DNA of 64,000 nt, from positions 1,124,001-1,188,000 of the forward strand of contig CAUEEP010000916.1 of the NCBI GenBank assembly GCA_958450365.1, given 5' to 3'. Below are positions 23,901 to 33,991 of the stretch, piece by piece (position 1 is the first letter of the stretch; each line of letters begins with the position of its first letter). Made by a program: the position numbers and the translations under genes. The notes beneath the pieces are model-generated. The model worked only from the letters and a program-made list of their open reading frames with translations, searched no databases and was not told where the DNA came from. Source of the DNA: Mesorhabditis belari (taxonomy: Eukaryota; Nematoda; Chromadorea; Rhabditida; Rhabditidae).

Positions 23901-26900
23901 AGGCGTCACGTGTTGATCTCTCAACAAGACAGTCGAACAAGTCGCCTCTCTCCGGCCGATATCATCAACACAATTCGGAGGACGTCGATGAGGTAAAGAA
24001 GAATAAGTGAAAAGCATATACTTTAATACAAGGTGTTCAATATTTATGGGGATCAGTAGATTACTAGGTTTCGAGCTCATTTTGTACAAATCTAATGCTA
24101 AAAAGGAAACACACTTATCAATACGTCCAATGTGAACAATTTTAAGTTACTTTTTTCAAGAATTCTTACCTTTTCCACTGTTGCTTGCCTAGAAGCGCCT
24201 AGAAGCGCCTAGAAGCGCCTAGAAGCGCCTAGAAACGCTAGAAAGTCGAATCAATTTAGTTTATCACAAACTCTCGTTAAGCTTTCTTGGAAGAACCAAA
24301 ATTTGATTGGAAAATTGATTTAATGTGATTCTAACATTTTTAATTTTCTGTAGATTCGAAAACTGTTAAAGAATGAAGACTTTTTCATTTTTAAACAAGA
24401 ACAACAAAGATAAAGAAGAAAAGAACAAGAACTAGGATCTGACTTTGGTGAAATTTGGTGATCGAGTTCTGATAAATCGATTTTTAGAATATCAAATTTA
24501 GTAAACAGTAATCTAGAATCTAGAATAATCTAGAAAATAATCTATTCTTTGAACTCCTGTGCAATGCTTTCTTGACGATTTTTTTTCATAAACCAATTTT
24601 GAGAGCCCTAAACAACTTGCGAGCTGAAAAGTTTCCATAAATATTGAACATCCTGTAGTATGTGTACTATACAATAAGCATAGTTATTGTACTATGCTGT
24701 AAACTCAAGCAAAACTTTCGAGTAACCCTTAAGCATTATGTCATTTGTCTAACACATTTGTCACGTTAACTGTCACGTTAACTGTCACGTTAACTGTCAC
24801 GTTAACTGTCACGTTAACTGTCACGTTAACTGTCACGTTAACTGTCACGTTAACTGTCACGTTAACTGTCACGTTAACTGTCACGTTAACTGTCACGTTA
24901 ACTGTCACGTTAACTGTCACGTTAACTGTCACGTTAACGCTCTCAAAACAATATTCATTGTGTCCAAGTCAAATTCAAAGCTAAACTTCACACAAAAGCT
25001 TCTTCGTTTCAAAAAAAAACTTGCAAGCATGATGAGTTTCCTGTTAACAATAAAATTTTCAATGTAACACTGAAGTCTCATTGTTAGCACTGATGAAACG
25101 ATCAATTTTCATTTGATCATTTGATTTTCAACGATCAATTTTCATTTGATCATTTGATTTTCAACAATCAATTTCCTCTCAACAAAATACTCAATGTAAT
25201 CACTCGAATCTTAGCACTTTAACCGCTCTTCAAGTGCAAGTGTCCAGCATCAGGTGAATCAACAAAAAAAATAAATGAAAAGGATTGAGTAGACTGGGGA
25301 AATTTTGAGATGAAATCGGATTTTTGAAGAGGTTGTTAGCTTGCAAATTGAAGAATTACAAATTACAAATTTAACTCAATACTTTTTAAAGTTTAAAGTC
25401 TATTTTAAAAGTTTTTGCATATTGTTGCAACCTCTTTTAACTTAAAAAGTCTCTTTCCGGTTTTATAGATCTCAAAATTTCTCATTTTGTGATCTTGTTC
25501 TTACATCTGTAAAACGGTAAAAGACTCAACTTGTTCTTTACGGTGTACATTGTGCTGAAAAAACGGAAACGCATCCTTTCTGGTGCACAAAAAGAAAAAA
25601 TTTCGGGATAATAAGTCTTTTTTGGAGAAACGAGTGCACTAGGAAGTCTGGATTTCTATTAGTACATCGTACATCGCAAAGAACGAAGTAATTGGGGAGA
25701 TTTCGGTTGAACTTCTTCTAAACTCTCACTTCAAACTGCACTCCACTCATCTCTAGCGATTCGGTTCTTTTTTTTCTATTTCTTTTCAAACTTTCTCACC
25801 TGTCACCTCGTTGCAAAAGTCGAGATTAATCAGTTGAATATTGTTATCATTTTTTTTGGTGCTTGTTGATCTTGTAGACTAAATTTGCATTTAAGCTTAC
25901 TCAGGAAGCTCACGAACATGCGTGACGATTCGCGTAAAAAGCATAGAAACAAAATTGTTTCAAGTTTCAGGCAAGTCAAAGCCAAAGTCAGCTCTAGAAC
26001 TATTGCAGCTCTGGCCCAGGTAAGTACCTGAAACTGGCAGAAAGCTGGCCAGCTTTGACAAGGCAAGACAAGACTAGATCAAAGTCAGATCTGGGATCAG
26101 GCTTGACTTGGCTCAAAAGCCCTAGAGTCAAGGTAAGACAAGGCAAGACAAGACAAGATCAAAGTCAGATCTGGCTTCAGGCTTGGCTTGGCTTGGCTCA
26201 AAAGCCCTAGAGTCATTCCTGAATGCATTCAAATCCTATGTGTTTACAAACTTAAATGCAAATTTACCTGTTTATAGTATCTCATTTAGATCATGTTTAT
26301 AGATCAACAAGTATCTCATTTATTTTTGCTGTTTTAAAATCAAAAAAAAATGAAGATTTTAATATAGTAAACAATTTTAGACTCTCGAAGAGAGGGACAG
26401 CAAGGCGACAAGAACAAGAACAGAGGATTGCCGAGAGGGGAATCTCACGAGTCGCCTCGAATCGATCAGCTGAGGTGAGGGAAAGATTGGGGTTACTCTA
26501 TAGAAAAGATTTGTACACTTAAACAACATTTACAAGAACTTACAAGAACATTTCATAACACTTATTAAGTGTATAAGGATTACTGTAACTAACAAGGAAA
26601 TGCCCAGATATGGGGGTGACCGTTTGGGATGAGTGATACCTCATTCGATAAATCTAATGATAAATATTGATGACCAAAAAAGCTGCTTATCTGGATTTAA
26701 ACACAGATTTCTGTGTTCCTCTCGGTCAGCCAAAGCTAAAGTCTAACCATGTCCATCCAGATCAGGCCAGGGTCTTAGGCCTTGCTTGACCCTGGTTTGC
26801 CCAAAAAAAACCATGAAAAATCATCATTGACCTAGCTGGATTATATGGATGGTCCGGATAGAACCTTGGCTTTAATAATTACAGCTTTCAATTCGAAATA

Positions 26901-29487
26901 CTCATCTACAACTTGTTTTTTTTTTAGAAACCCAAAATCAAGGCCAACAAGGTGAGTGCTAGTTGAGATGAGAAAAGAAAAGACAAAAGAAAACCCAGTG
27001 AATTCCCTTATTTGCTGTGCTTTGGGATGCTTGTTTTTTTGATTTTTCGGATGCTTTAGTTTAGGTTATTGTAGAAATGAGGAAATTTCAGAGTGCACCC
27101 ATGTTGAGTGTGACGAAAGAAGAAGAGCAATTTGATATGGTCAACGATCGGACATTCAGCGGGAATACGTACTTAAGGTAGAGATTCTTCGTGTACTTTG
27201 TGCTCAAAAGTAGAAACGCACGCTTCTGCCTCACTGAATCCTTGACTTTTCAAGTTCTTCACTTCACTTCACAAGTGAAAAGTGAAGAATTTCAAGCTTT
27301 CAGACTCCAAGAGAGAAAAGTGAAGAATTTAAGTGCGCCAGAAGAGGTGCGCTTAAATTTTTCGAGCACAAAGTACATGAATATAAATCTAGAATGAAAC
27401 TATTCATGTACTTTGTGCTCAAAAACGGAAAGACACCTTTTCTAGCAAATCAGAGCTCATCTTTCTTTACATTGAAGGCATGATAATGCTTCAGTTGCGC
27501 CAGAAAGGATTTGTTTGCAAAGTTTGAGCACAAAGTACATAAAGAAATGGGAAAATGCTTAAAATTCTAGCATTTCACCCCTTCACGCTCCGAACAACGT
27601 TCCACTTCATGCCGTTTTCACTCGGCCATCCTCTTCAGAACTGCACAAGGTTTTTTAATAGAAAAATTTGAATAATTTTGAAGAATTCTTTTAGAAATAA
27701 ATATCTAAAAGAATTAGATATTTAATTCTAAAGTGGATATTGATAATTTGTAGGATCAAAGTGAAGAGGAGCTGCTTGGACGGACGATTGACTTGGACGA
27801 GATCGCTATTGATTCGGCTCCATTTCAACTCGTTTTGGCCTCATCTTTGTACAAGGTAATACTAAAAATCTTTTAGATATTAGATTTTAAATATTAGCTA
27901 ATAAATTCTTCAAATTTAAATGCCAGGTTCACACATTGTTCTCCCTTCTTGGCCTTTCGCATGCCTATGTGACGGACAAGGGTCGTTTAATAGGTGTCGT
28001 TGGGTTGAAAGAGGTTTGTTATAAGAAAAAAAATTGATAATCTATAATCTACTTTTAGATAATGATAGATAAATATCTAAAGATCATCGATATTTTTAAT
28101 TTTAGCTTCGTGATGCTTTAGCGCATATTTATGTGAGGGGAGTATTGCCGGCGAAACCTGATCGAAAGCTGACCTCGGGGGTGATCGGTGTGATTCAACG
28201 GCATCAAAGTGATGAAGAGAATAAAGATGATGAAGAAGAGGATGGATATAAGGTAGAGAATAGGTTGAAATCGAAATCAATCAGAAAAACTATGTGGTTT
28301 TAAATGAATTCGGATTTGGAAAGACGATTTGATTCAAAAAAACCTAGTGAATGTTTTTCAATTTCCGTTTGGAGAACATTTGATGTTCTTCAAATGTTCA
28401 AAGTGTACAAAGTACTTTTGGTTATAACTTTCCATAGATTCTTTCTACGATTTGCTATCATTCTTTCTCTTTTTCTTTCTTCTCTTTCTTCCTTTCTCTT
28501 CCCCTTTGTTTATCCTCTTTCTTCTCTCGATAAAGATACCAAATAGCTCAATGGTTAGAGCATTTACGCGTCGGTTCATAAGCATCAGCAAAAAGGTCGA
28601 GGGTTCATCCCTCTCCGAAAATCTTTCTTTGCAATTCCTTACTTTACTTTATTGTCTATCAGTCTATAAATCTATATCTAAATCTATATCTATCATCAGT
28701 GATGAATATATATATGAAATAAATGTTCTCCCGCATTCGCGCAACTACTGATTGATTGATTGTATAGCAAAAAGGTCGAAGTCGAGGGTTCCCTCACTGG
28801 AAATCGTTCTTTTTACTTTACTTTATTATGTACAACTGTTCAATTACCATATCAAATTATACAATCAATCAATCAATCAATCAATCAATAGTTGCGCGAA
28901 TGCGGGAGAACATTTCCTGTCAAAGATCCGGGAGATCATTTCCTATCGAATGATCGTAGATCGAACGACGAAAATCGTAGATCTTTTAAGTTTTGAGTAC
29001 TTGTTACACCAATGAACATTTATGTGTTCCTCTTGAGTAATGCGTTTTCTAAAATGTACTTATTTGAGAAAACTATCGTAGTCAAATTGCTAGTTTGCAT
29101 CAAATCAGCTTAAGTTTGGTATAATTCGATGATGAATCAAAATAATGTGAAATGATAATGTAAATGATGTAAAAACTGAGCTGATTTGATGCAAAATGAC
29201 CGTTTAACTAGGGCGCTTTTCTCAAATAGGTCCATTTTACTTTACAAATACTTGTGAGGAATACATTCTATTTGTGAAACTAATATTGGATATTATCCTA
29301 ATATTGTTCTAATATTTTCCTAAAATTGTCCAAGTACTAAAGCACTAAAGTTTTGAGTTGTTAAATGTTTTTAACAAAAGTATTTTAGTCAGAGAACGGT
29401 GACGTCTCGAATGGAAATGGGATCACAATCCGAGCGAATCCGACACAAAATTTCGGCAACACTCTCACCGTTCCGTCAAATGTTTAA
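14959..29487 (+). CDS. CLC-family chloride channel (ClC-1/2/Ka type) with two CBS domains
   Basis: Twenty-six exons of consistent phase give about 925 aa: 14959-15071, 17035-17162 (this donor is uncertain), 17440-17559, 17947-18078, 18124-18257, 19491-19581, 20311-20382, 20441-20572, 20643-20724, 21520-21621, 21695-21779, 21858-21922, 22218-22311, 22701-22878, 23031-23128, 23214-23338, 23385-23521, 23848-23992, 26381-26474, 26928-26951 (24 nt), 27065-27177, 27571-27649, 27754-27855, 27927-28013, 28106-28252, 29389-29487. CLC hallmarks in order are GSGIPE (residues 165-170), GKEGPFVHIG with the gating Glu as the last codon of exon 5 (residue 209), [10 protein letters not shown], the NYWR segment, and [21 protein letters not shown]1 lies near residues 545-630 and CBS2 near 780-850. 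The acidic N terminus ([10 protein letters not shown]) and acidic C-terminal stretch are cytoplasmic. The protein should be a plasma-membrane dimer conducting chloride. An alternative start at 17039 (ATGTCTGAC) or from the 6149 exon is possible. Confidence 0.95.
15052..15319 (+). repeat. Tandem duplication spanning the exon 1 donor
   Basis: A unit of about 130-138 bp beginning GAAGAAGCTTATGATATTGC occurs at 15052 and again at 15190, differing by a few bases and an 8-base indel. It includes the last six codons of CLC exon 1 and its GTGAGT donor, so two identical donors lie about 138 bp apart. Confidence 0.93.
15340..15660. repeat. AAAAGCTATTTAAAAGT minisatellite
   Basis: About 20 imperfect units built from AAAAGCT, ATTTAAAAG and TATAAAAG lie in CLC intron 1. 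Strongly AT-rich and able to form hairpins (AAAAGCTTTT). Non-coding. Confidence 0.9.
16430..16683. mobile_element. Foldback element, GGGTAGGCTAATTTTCGC ends (copy 1)
   Basis: The inverted repeat arms begin GGGTAGGCTAATTTTCGCAA and end TTGCGGAAATTAGCCTACCCC. Both sides are flanked by GTAAAATCA, a good 8-9 bp target-site duplication of the size made by hAT or Mutator-like transposases. It sits in CLC intron 1. A related copy lies at 52188. Confidence 0.87.
16686..16985. mobile_element. Nested foldback with GGATGGC...GCCATCTCC core
   Basis: The inner palindrome 16727-16925 (GCTTTTTGCGCCAAATTTTT ... AAATTTGGCGCAAAGGCC) shares its middle (AACTTTCTTCTAA / TTAGAAGAAAGTTATGGCGA) with the neighbouring element. 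The flanks are themselves inverted repeats (CTTTAGAGCTATAAAGTTTT at 16690, AAAACTTTATAGCTCTAAAG at 16956), giving a palindrome around a palindrome. Confidence 0.8.
17741..17850 (+). mobile_element. tRNA-derived SINE in CLC intron 3
   Basis: Starts CTACCAGATAGTTCAGTGGT (A-box region), has a B-box-like GAGTTCAATCCCTC, and ends in a tail (AAATCTTTCTTTG then ATTCCTTTACTT) shared with the copy at 28537. The cloverleaf is imperfect. Consistent with Pol III-promoted SINEs. Confidence 0.72.
19661..19894. mobile_element. Foldback element, TACTGGACAATGAAATATCA ends (copy 2)
   Basis: Nearly identical to 11037-11270 but in the opposite orientation, inserted in CLC intron 6. The high similarity, including the loop, points to recent mobility. 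Confidence 0.92.
20142..20184 (+). repeat. 43-bp copy of the 3' end of CLC exon 8 inside intron 6
   Basis: Identical over 43 bases to 20531-20573, which encodes [15 protein letters not shown] and the first base of the donor. The copy continues with GCTTAG instead of the GTGAGT donor, so it cannot splice as an exon there. Confidence 0.92.
20873..21389. mobile_element. Mariner-type MITE (TTAGGTTGATGCATAAGT), copy 1
   Basis: About 517 bp with TIRs TTAGGTTGATGCATAAGT and ACTTATGCATCAACCTAA at a TA target. Such ends are typical of Tc1/mariner elements in nematodes. No transposase frame is visible. It lies in CLC intron 9, reversed relative to the copies at 52402 and 63671. Confidence 0.9.
24186..24243. 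repeat. GCGCCTAGAA tandem repeat
   Basis: Five units of a 10-bp repeat in CLC intron 18; the last is slightly mutated. Confidence 0.9.
24759..24938. repeat. Perfect 12-bp satellite TGTCACGTTAAC, 15 units
   Basis: Fifteen apparently identical copies of TGTCACGTTAAC lie in CLC intron 18. The period of 12 keeps every frame open, which produces false Thr-Val-rich reading frames on both strands. Perfect uniformity suggests recent expansion. Confidence 0.97.
26062..26214. repeat. Tandem duplication of about 75 bp (CAAGACAAGA...CCTAGAGTCA)
   Basis: Two copies of ATCAAAGTCAGATCTGG...CAAAAGCCCTAGAGTCA, each preceded by a CAAGACAAGA run, lie in CLC intron 18. Related GTCAAAG/GGCTTG wording appears at 26740-26800 and 60830-60930. 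Confidence 0.85.
27184..27382. mobile_element. GCACAAAGTAC hairpin element (intron 21, first)
   Basis: The left end GTACTTTGTGCTCAAAAG is followed by ACGCACGCTTCTGCC. The right end is the complement (GCGCCAGAAGAGGTGCGC ... TTCGAGCACAAAGTACAT). A central inverted motif (CACTTCACAAGTGAAAAGTG) lies between. No coding capacity. Confidence 0.82.
27404..27543. mobile_element. GCACAAAGTAC hairpin element (intron 21, second)
   Basis: The same end structure as the preceding element: ATGTACTTTGTGCTCAAAAA and TTTGAGCACAAAGTACAT, with inner ACACCTTTTCTAGC / GCGCCAGAAAGGAT. The two copies make up nearly all of CLC intron 21. Confidence 0.82.
28537..28640 (+). mobile_element. tRNA-derived SINE in CLC intron 25
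   Basis: TACCAAATAGCTCAATGGTT (A-box region), GAGGGTTCATCCCTC (B-box stem-loop) and the tail AAATCTTTCTTTG/CAATTCCTTACTTT match the copy at 17741. Both are preceded by pyrimidine-rich DNA. Confidence 0.75.
28725..28910. repeat. Inverted repeat around a 3' SINE fragment
   Basis: TTCTCCCGCATTCGCGCAAC followed by (TGATTGAT)n at 28725 is mirrored by (CAAT)n and GTTGCGCGAATGCGGGAGAA at 28890. Between the arms (28768-28835) lies the 3' part of the SINE (AAAAGGTCGAAGTCGAGGGT) and a similar Pol III-type tail. Confidence 0.88.
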
Positions 29488-29515
29488 ATATTTAATGTTA
29501 CTTTAATAGATTATT

Positions 29516-29728
29516 TACCGTATTCTCTCTAAAACCCGCCGAGCCGATTTGGTGACTATTTTACGGTTTCCAAGCTTTTGCAGAAGCTCAACACTCTAAT
29601 CCCCCACTAGATCTCATCGTCAGCTACGTTTTCCGACGCCACATCGATAGGTTCTTATAAGCACTTTTCGAGATTTCGAGGAATTTCGGCAACGCTCAAG
29701 GTGCACTACTATTAGAGAGAATACGGTA
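29516..29728. mobile_element. ACCGTATTCTCTC MITE, copy 10
   Basis: Begins TACCGTATTCTCTC, lacks a few bases after the left TIR, and ends GAGAGAATACGGTA. Starts 28 bp after the CLC stop codon, so it may lie in the 3' UTR. Confidence 0.87.
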
Positions 29729-29964
29729 TTCTGTATTCTCTCTAATAGTATTGCCCTCTCTCCCTCGGCCCGGCCGAGCCGAGTTGATCACTATTTTACG
29801 GTTCCCAAGTTTTCACAGAAGCTTAACACTTAAATCCCCCACTAGATCTCATCGTCAGCTACATTTTTCCGACCCCACATCGATAGGTTCTGATAAGCGG
29901 TTCTCGAGATTTCGAGCAATTTAGGGAACGCTCAAGGTGCACTACTATTAGAGAGAATACGGTA
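29729..29964. mobile_element. ACCGTATTCTCTC MITE, copy 11
   Basis: Abuts copy 10 head to tail. It shares the GGCCCGGCCGAGCCGAGTTG interior and the CCCTCTCTCC end with copy 1, so these two form a subfamily. Confidence 0.87.
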
Positions 29965-31200
29965 ACTAACTAAAAGCTTAGCTAAAAGCTTGTTCAGCTA
30001 AAAATCCTCTAAACAAATCAACAATTCCTTTTCTATTTCATAATAGACTTTGATGTGAATTTTATGCTCGAATTTGTAAACACATCATTTCTAGTGCAGT
30101 CATCACTTTTCTACATAACGTTACTGTTGGAAAAGTAAAGAATTCTGTGCCTTAGAAAGGGTGTGTTTCTATTTTCGAGCAAAAACTGTAGCTACAATTT
30201 TAGTGTTGAAAAGTTTTATCATTTCTTTTATACATAAAATTGTTTTGTTATCATTTGCCTACTTTTTGGCCCTGTAAAATGTTCGCGTTTTCTAAAAAAA
30301 CGTGTCAACTTTCAAAATGATCCTAACTTTAACGGATTAAAGATCGATTTTTTTAGTTTTTTTCAAAAATTTATTCTTTAAAATCTCGAAAAAACCCTTG
30401 TAAATAGCTTTATTTCCTCAAACTTCTAGTCAAACGAATTCTAATTCTAATTTTTTTCCATATTTTGTTCATTGTTGTCAAAAGAACATTTCTAGGTAAG
30501 AAAAGTGAAAGATTACGGTAATTTTACCCATCGTTTACTGGTAGCTGAAATGATTTTAAAGAAGTTTACTCCAATTTTTTTCCAAAAAAAACCATTACTT
30601 AATGAAAATTACAGGTTTCTTGATAATCAAAAATGAAAGTTTTTTGATTTTTGATCATCAAATTGATTTGTTTCATTAGGGTAATTTTTTGTGCTTTTTT
30701 TTTATTGATTGTTGTTTTTAAAAGAACGCTTTATTTGTCTGTTTTGTGAAAATTTTTCAACCCGGTGAATCATTGAGTGAATGAGAAAGATTTCTTTTCT
30801 TTTGATGTCAATAAAATATTGTTTTTTTTTGATTAATACTTAAAACATCAAAGCAAAGTACAGGAGAGTTATACAAGACTGTCAATTATGAGACTAGACT
30901 TATCGTTTTTTTTTATTCAAAACCCCTTTTATATCGCCGTATTTACTTTGATATCTTATTTACTTTTTGCTATAAAATTCTTTTCCACCCTAAGTCGCAT
31001 CCAGATTTTCAAAGCCTCTTTGAAAATTGTGGAAAGTCTTAGAAGTACACGTAGTGATCCTTATCAAATTTCGGTCGGTTCTCATCCTCATCACCTCTCT
31101 CTTTATCATTCTTTTAACCGTATTAGTAGGGTTTGGATCTGGTATCTTCTCGTCTGTAGGAAAATTCAAAGTAACTTGATTGTATCAGTAACTTGGGAAA
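29965..31200. other. Intergenic, no gene seen
   Basis: AT-rich. 30055-30195 holds a hairpin-family relative (TTTATGCTCGAATTTGTAAA ... TTTTCGAGCAAAAACTG). No supported gene until the duplicated block begins near 31200. Confidence 0.5.
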
Positions 31201-31212
31201 GTTGAAATAGAC

Positions 31213-33105
31213 CCATGGGCTCATTGTTGTTTAAAAATGTTCAGAATTCACCTCTAATTCCTGATCAATAAGCACTTCCATTGCTCCGATGAAGGCTTCA
31301 CGGATGTCATCGCCGTCCAAAGTCAATGCTGAAGATTGTCAGGGTTTAAAAAAAGTCAATAATTGTCTTACAAACTAGTTACAACCGATGTCTACTATGG
31401 ATCGGTCGATCGATCAAAAACTATCATTACATACCATGTTCGGAGATTGTTGGCCTTGGAACAAAGAGAGGAATCATCATCTCATCATCCTAGAATAAAG
31501 TATACTTTTATTGACTTGATTGACTTTCTTCTGTCAATCTCTTTCATCAAAATTTCAACGTTTCTAATTGATGGTAGTAGAACTTTCGAAGTGTCAAACA
31601 AGGAACGAACGATGCAAATATCGCGACGAAGCGCTTTGCTGAATTGGTATTGATGTTAGCATTAATAAATATCATCAAAGAAAAAGTTAAATACCTATCA
31701 GCATCTTTCGAGTCTTTCAGGCGTTGAACCGCTTTCTTGAAATAACTAAAAAGTTAATAATATTATAAATTAATACACAAATACTTGTTGATGATGAATC
31801 GTGCGAAATCAATTTTAGCCTGGATTGGGATGTTCCAATGGGCTTTTTGATGAACTTCATCGAAAAGTTCCCCCCAATGCTGAACAAGTTCTTTGAGAAT
31901 TCATATGGTCGTTTCCTTGCTTGGCTCAAGAATCATCACAGTTGAAAAGCCAAATATTGACACTCAAACACCTTTCAAAATATTGCATTCATAAGTTCAT
32001 CGATATCTTTATCTTCACCTTGGCAATCGAGCTAGAGCTCTCTTTTTGCTGATCTCAATGTTTTTTTCTTTCTTTTTTTCTTCAACCTCACACTCGTCAC
32101 TCCTTTGCAAATCCTCTCCCGTCCCTTCAACGATTGATAGAATCCTGAATGGGCTCAATGAATTTTAATCAAATTTCAATACTTTTCCAAGACATTTTCA
32201 GCAATTCTTGGTGACTACCAGTCAGCTGTCAGCCGACAAAGGGTTCGCTCTTCTTCGGTTAATGCGATCTTTGGCTCATCATTTTCAGCCAAAGCAGAGC
32301 ACTCCACCGTTGGCACCAAATAGAAAATGTGAGATATGATCTAAAAGTTTATCTATTGGTATTAAATAAAAAAAATACTTGAACGACGCGATAGGTTTTC
32401 CCGAGGTCGTTGACGTCCAATCCTTCCAAAAGAAAGATGACATGGCATCTAAAATCTAAACATCTAAACATCCAAAGCTAAAATCTAAACGCCCAAAGCT
32501 AGAATCTAAAATATAACATCTAAAATAAAAGTTGATCAAGTAAAGATGTAAACCTGATGGAAATATTCGGAATGTCCTTTTGATCAATCAAAGCTGGGAA
32601 ATTGGTTGGCATTTCCGATTTTTCTTGACAAAGAAGAAGGATGACTTGCTGTAAAGATTTACTTACAATTGAATATCGAGAACATCTCGAGGTTATTTCA
32701 CTTTTAAGAAATTAAGCAAAAAAACTTAAAGAAGTTATTGAAGTTATATGAAGTTATTGCTACAACACCTCAAGACATCTGAGCGACTGCTTTAGACGAT
32801 GGGGCTCCGAGTTGGCCTTTAACGAGGGAAAGACGCTAAATCGAGAGAATTAAATAGAAAATTCAAAAACTCACATTTTGAGAATCTCCGGAAGCACCAT
32901 ATCTGGTGCAAATGTCGCCAAATATTTCAGAATTATGGCTGGTTCCTGAAATTTTTGAGATTGAATTACCACAAAATAATTTCACCGTTCTGTGACTCTT
33001 ATCGAAAATGCTTGGAAGGATGATTGGGAGAGTTGAAGAAACGATCGTTTTCAAGTCTTCATCACCCAAGTGACACTCTGATGATCTCTGTAAATCAAGT
33101 TCCAT
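31213..33105 (-). pseudogene. PA200/PSME4 (BLM10-type proteasome activator) pseudogene fragment, copy 1
   Basis: On the minus strand from 33105, short exons give, in family order, a LATFAPDMVLPEIL segment, SEPHRLKQSLRCLE, EGLDINDLGK, ILVPTVGCS and LTKEERTLCRLTA. These parallel the PSME4 HEAT-repeat stretch containing LxPELVIPP, LTEPHQL, PGVDPNDF, LVPLVDCSS and LTExERELC. A later PSME4 region follows (AHWNIPIQAKIDFA, ALRRDICIVRSLFD). The PA200 family is normally about 1,800 aa and caps the 20S proteasome; here only a few hundred residues remain. The phase between the second and third exons does not match, and the frame shifts near 31885. The copy at 56934-58549 has the same start but a different deletion. 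It lies beside UBL genes in the same inverted arm. Confidence 0.7.
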
Positions 33106-33960
33106 AAAAAATTGTTGAAAGTTTTTAAAAATAAGTTTTGAGCTGGAAACGAAAAAAAATAAACGCACTTTACAAGCAAATCGCAGTTGCAAATACATTT
33201 CGAGTGTCCCTGTAGGGGCACACTTTTTTCCGACGTTTTTTGCCCATAACTTTCTTCAAATTTAACTTTTTCGACTGCTTTAGTTATCATTTTGTTTCTT
33301 ACATCAAAACAAACCTAATGACCTAATAAATCTGATGATCTAATAAGTTTGAATCTTTTAAATAGTACATGGGGCACTTGATGCAAAAAGTTTTCGTTTA
33401 ATAGTAGTATATAATAGGCGTTTCTAGGACAGCCGATTTTTCACCCACCACCCCCGATTCTACACATCAAAAAATACGGTACAAACGGTTAAAAAACCTG
33501 TATTTTCACAAAAAATTTCATATAAAATCATTGTGCAGAATTATCCTCCCCCAGACCTGGGATAGCCCAAAGTACTCCATCCCCCTCCAAAACCAGGTAC
33601 CAATTTTTAGCCTTCCAATCGCAAAAAAGTCTAAATTTAGCAAATTATCCCACAAAATCATATGAGACAATTTTCAAAGCTGCCATACCCCACCAGACCT
33701 GGCACAGCCCAAAACCTCCACCTCCCGGATTGACCATTTGCTTGAAATTCAGAGTCCTGTTTAAGAAAAAAGCTACAATTTTAGCAATAATTTTAAGGGC
33801 TATATCCTAGGACAATTCTAACATCCTTCAATTTAAGACCAAAGTAGAAATTTTTTTCACATTAAAACATACATAAATTCAACTAATTAAAAACTTGTTT
33901 ATTCATAAATAAATTATTTTCAAACAAAGATTACTCTCCAGCATTTAGCATTTCAGCTAG
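33106..33960. repeat. Non-coding part of the inverted duplication
   Basis: The reverse complement of 56105-56933 is present almost throughout (CCAGACCTGG, GGACACTCGAAATG, AGAAAGTTATGGGC). It includes a foldback sequence (GTCCCTGTAGGGGCACAC) that also occurs at 51905-52190. No gene seen. Confidence 0.88.
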
Positions 33961-33991
33961 TTTTTTTTAAGTTTTGCTTGATAGCGCTTAT

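Noticed and set aside
24741..24984. Thr-Val repeat proteins on both strands
   Set aside because: They are products of the 12-bp satellite: any period divisible by three keeps all frames open.
30888..31205. 105-codon plus-strand frame
   Set aside because: The 3' half is antisense to the end of the duplicated PA200 block; the start is low-complexity.
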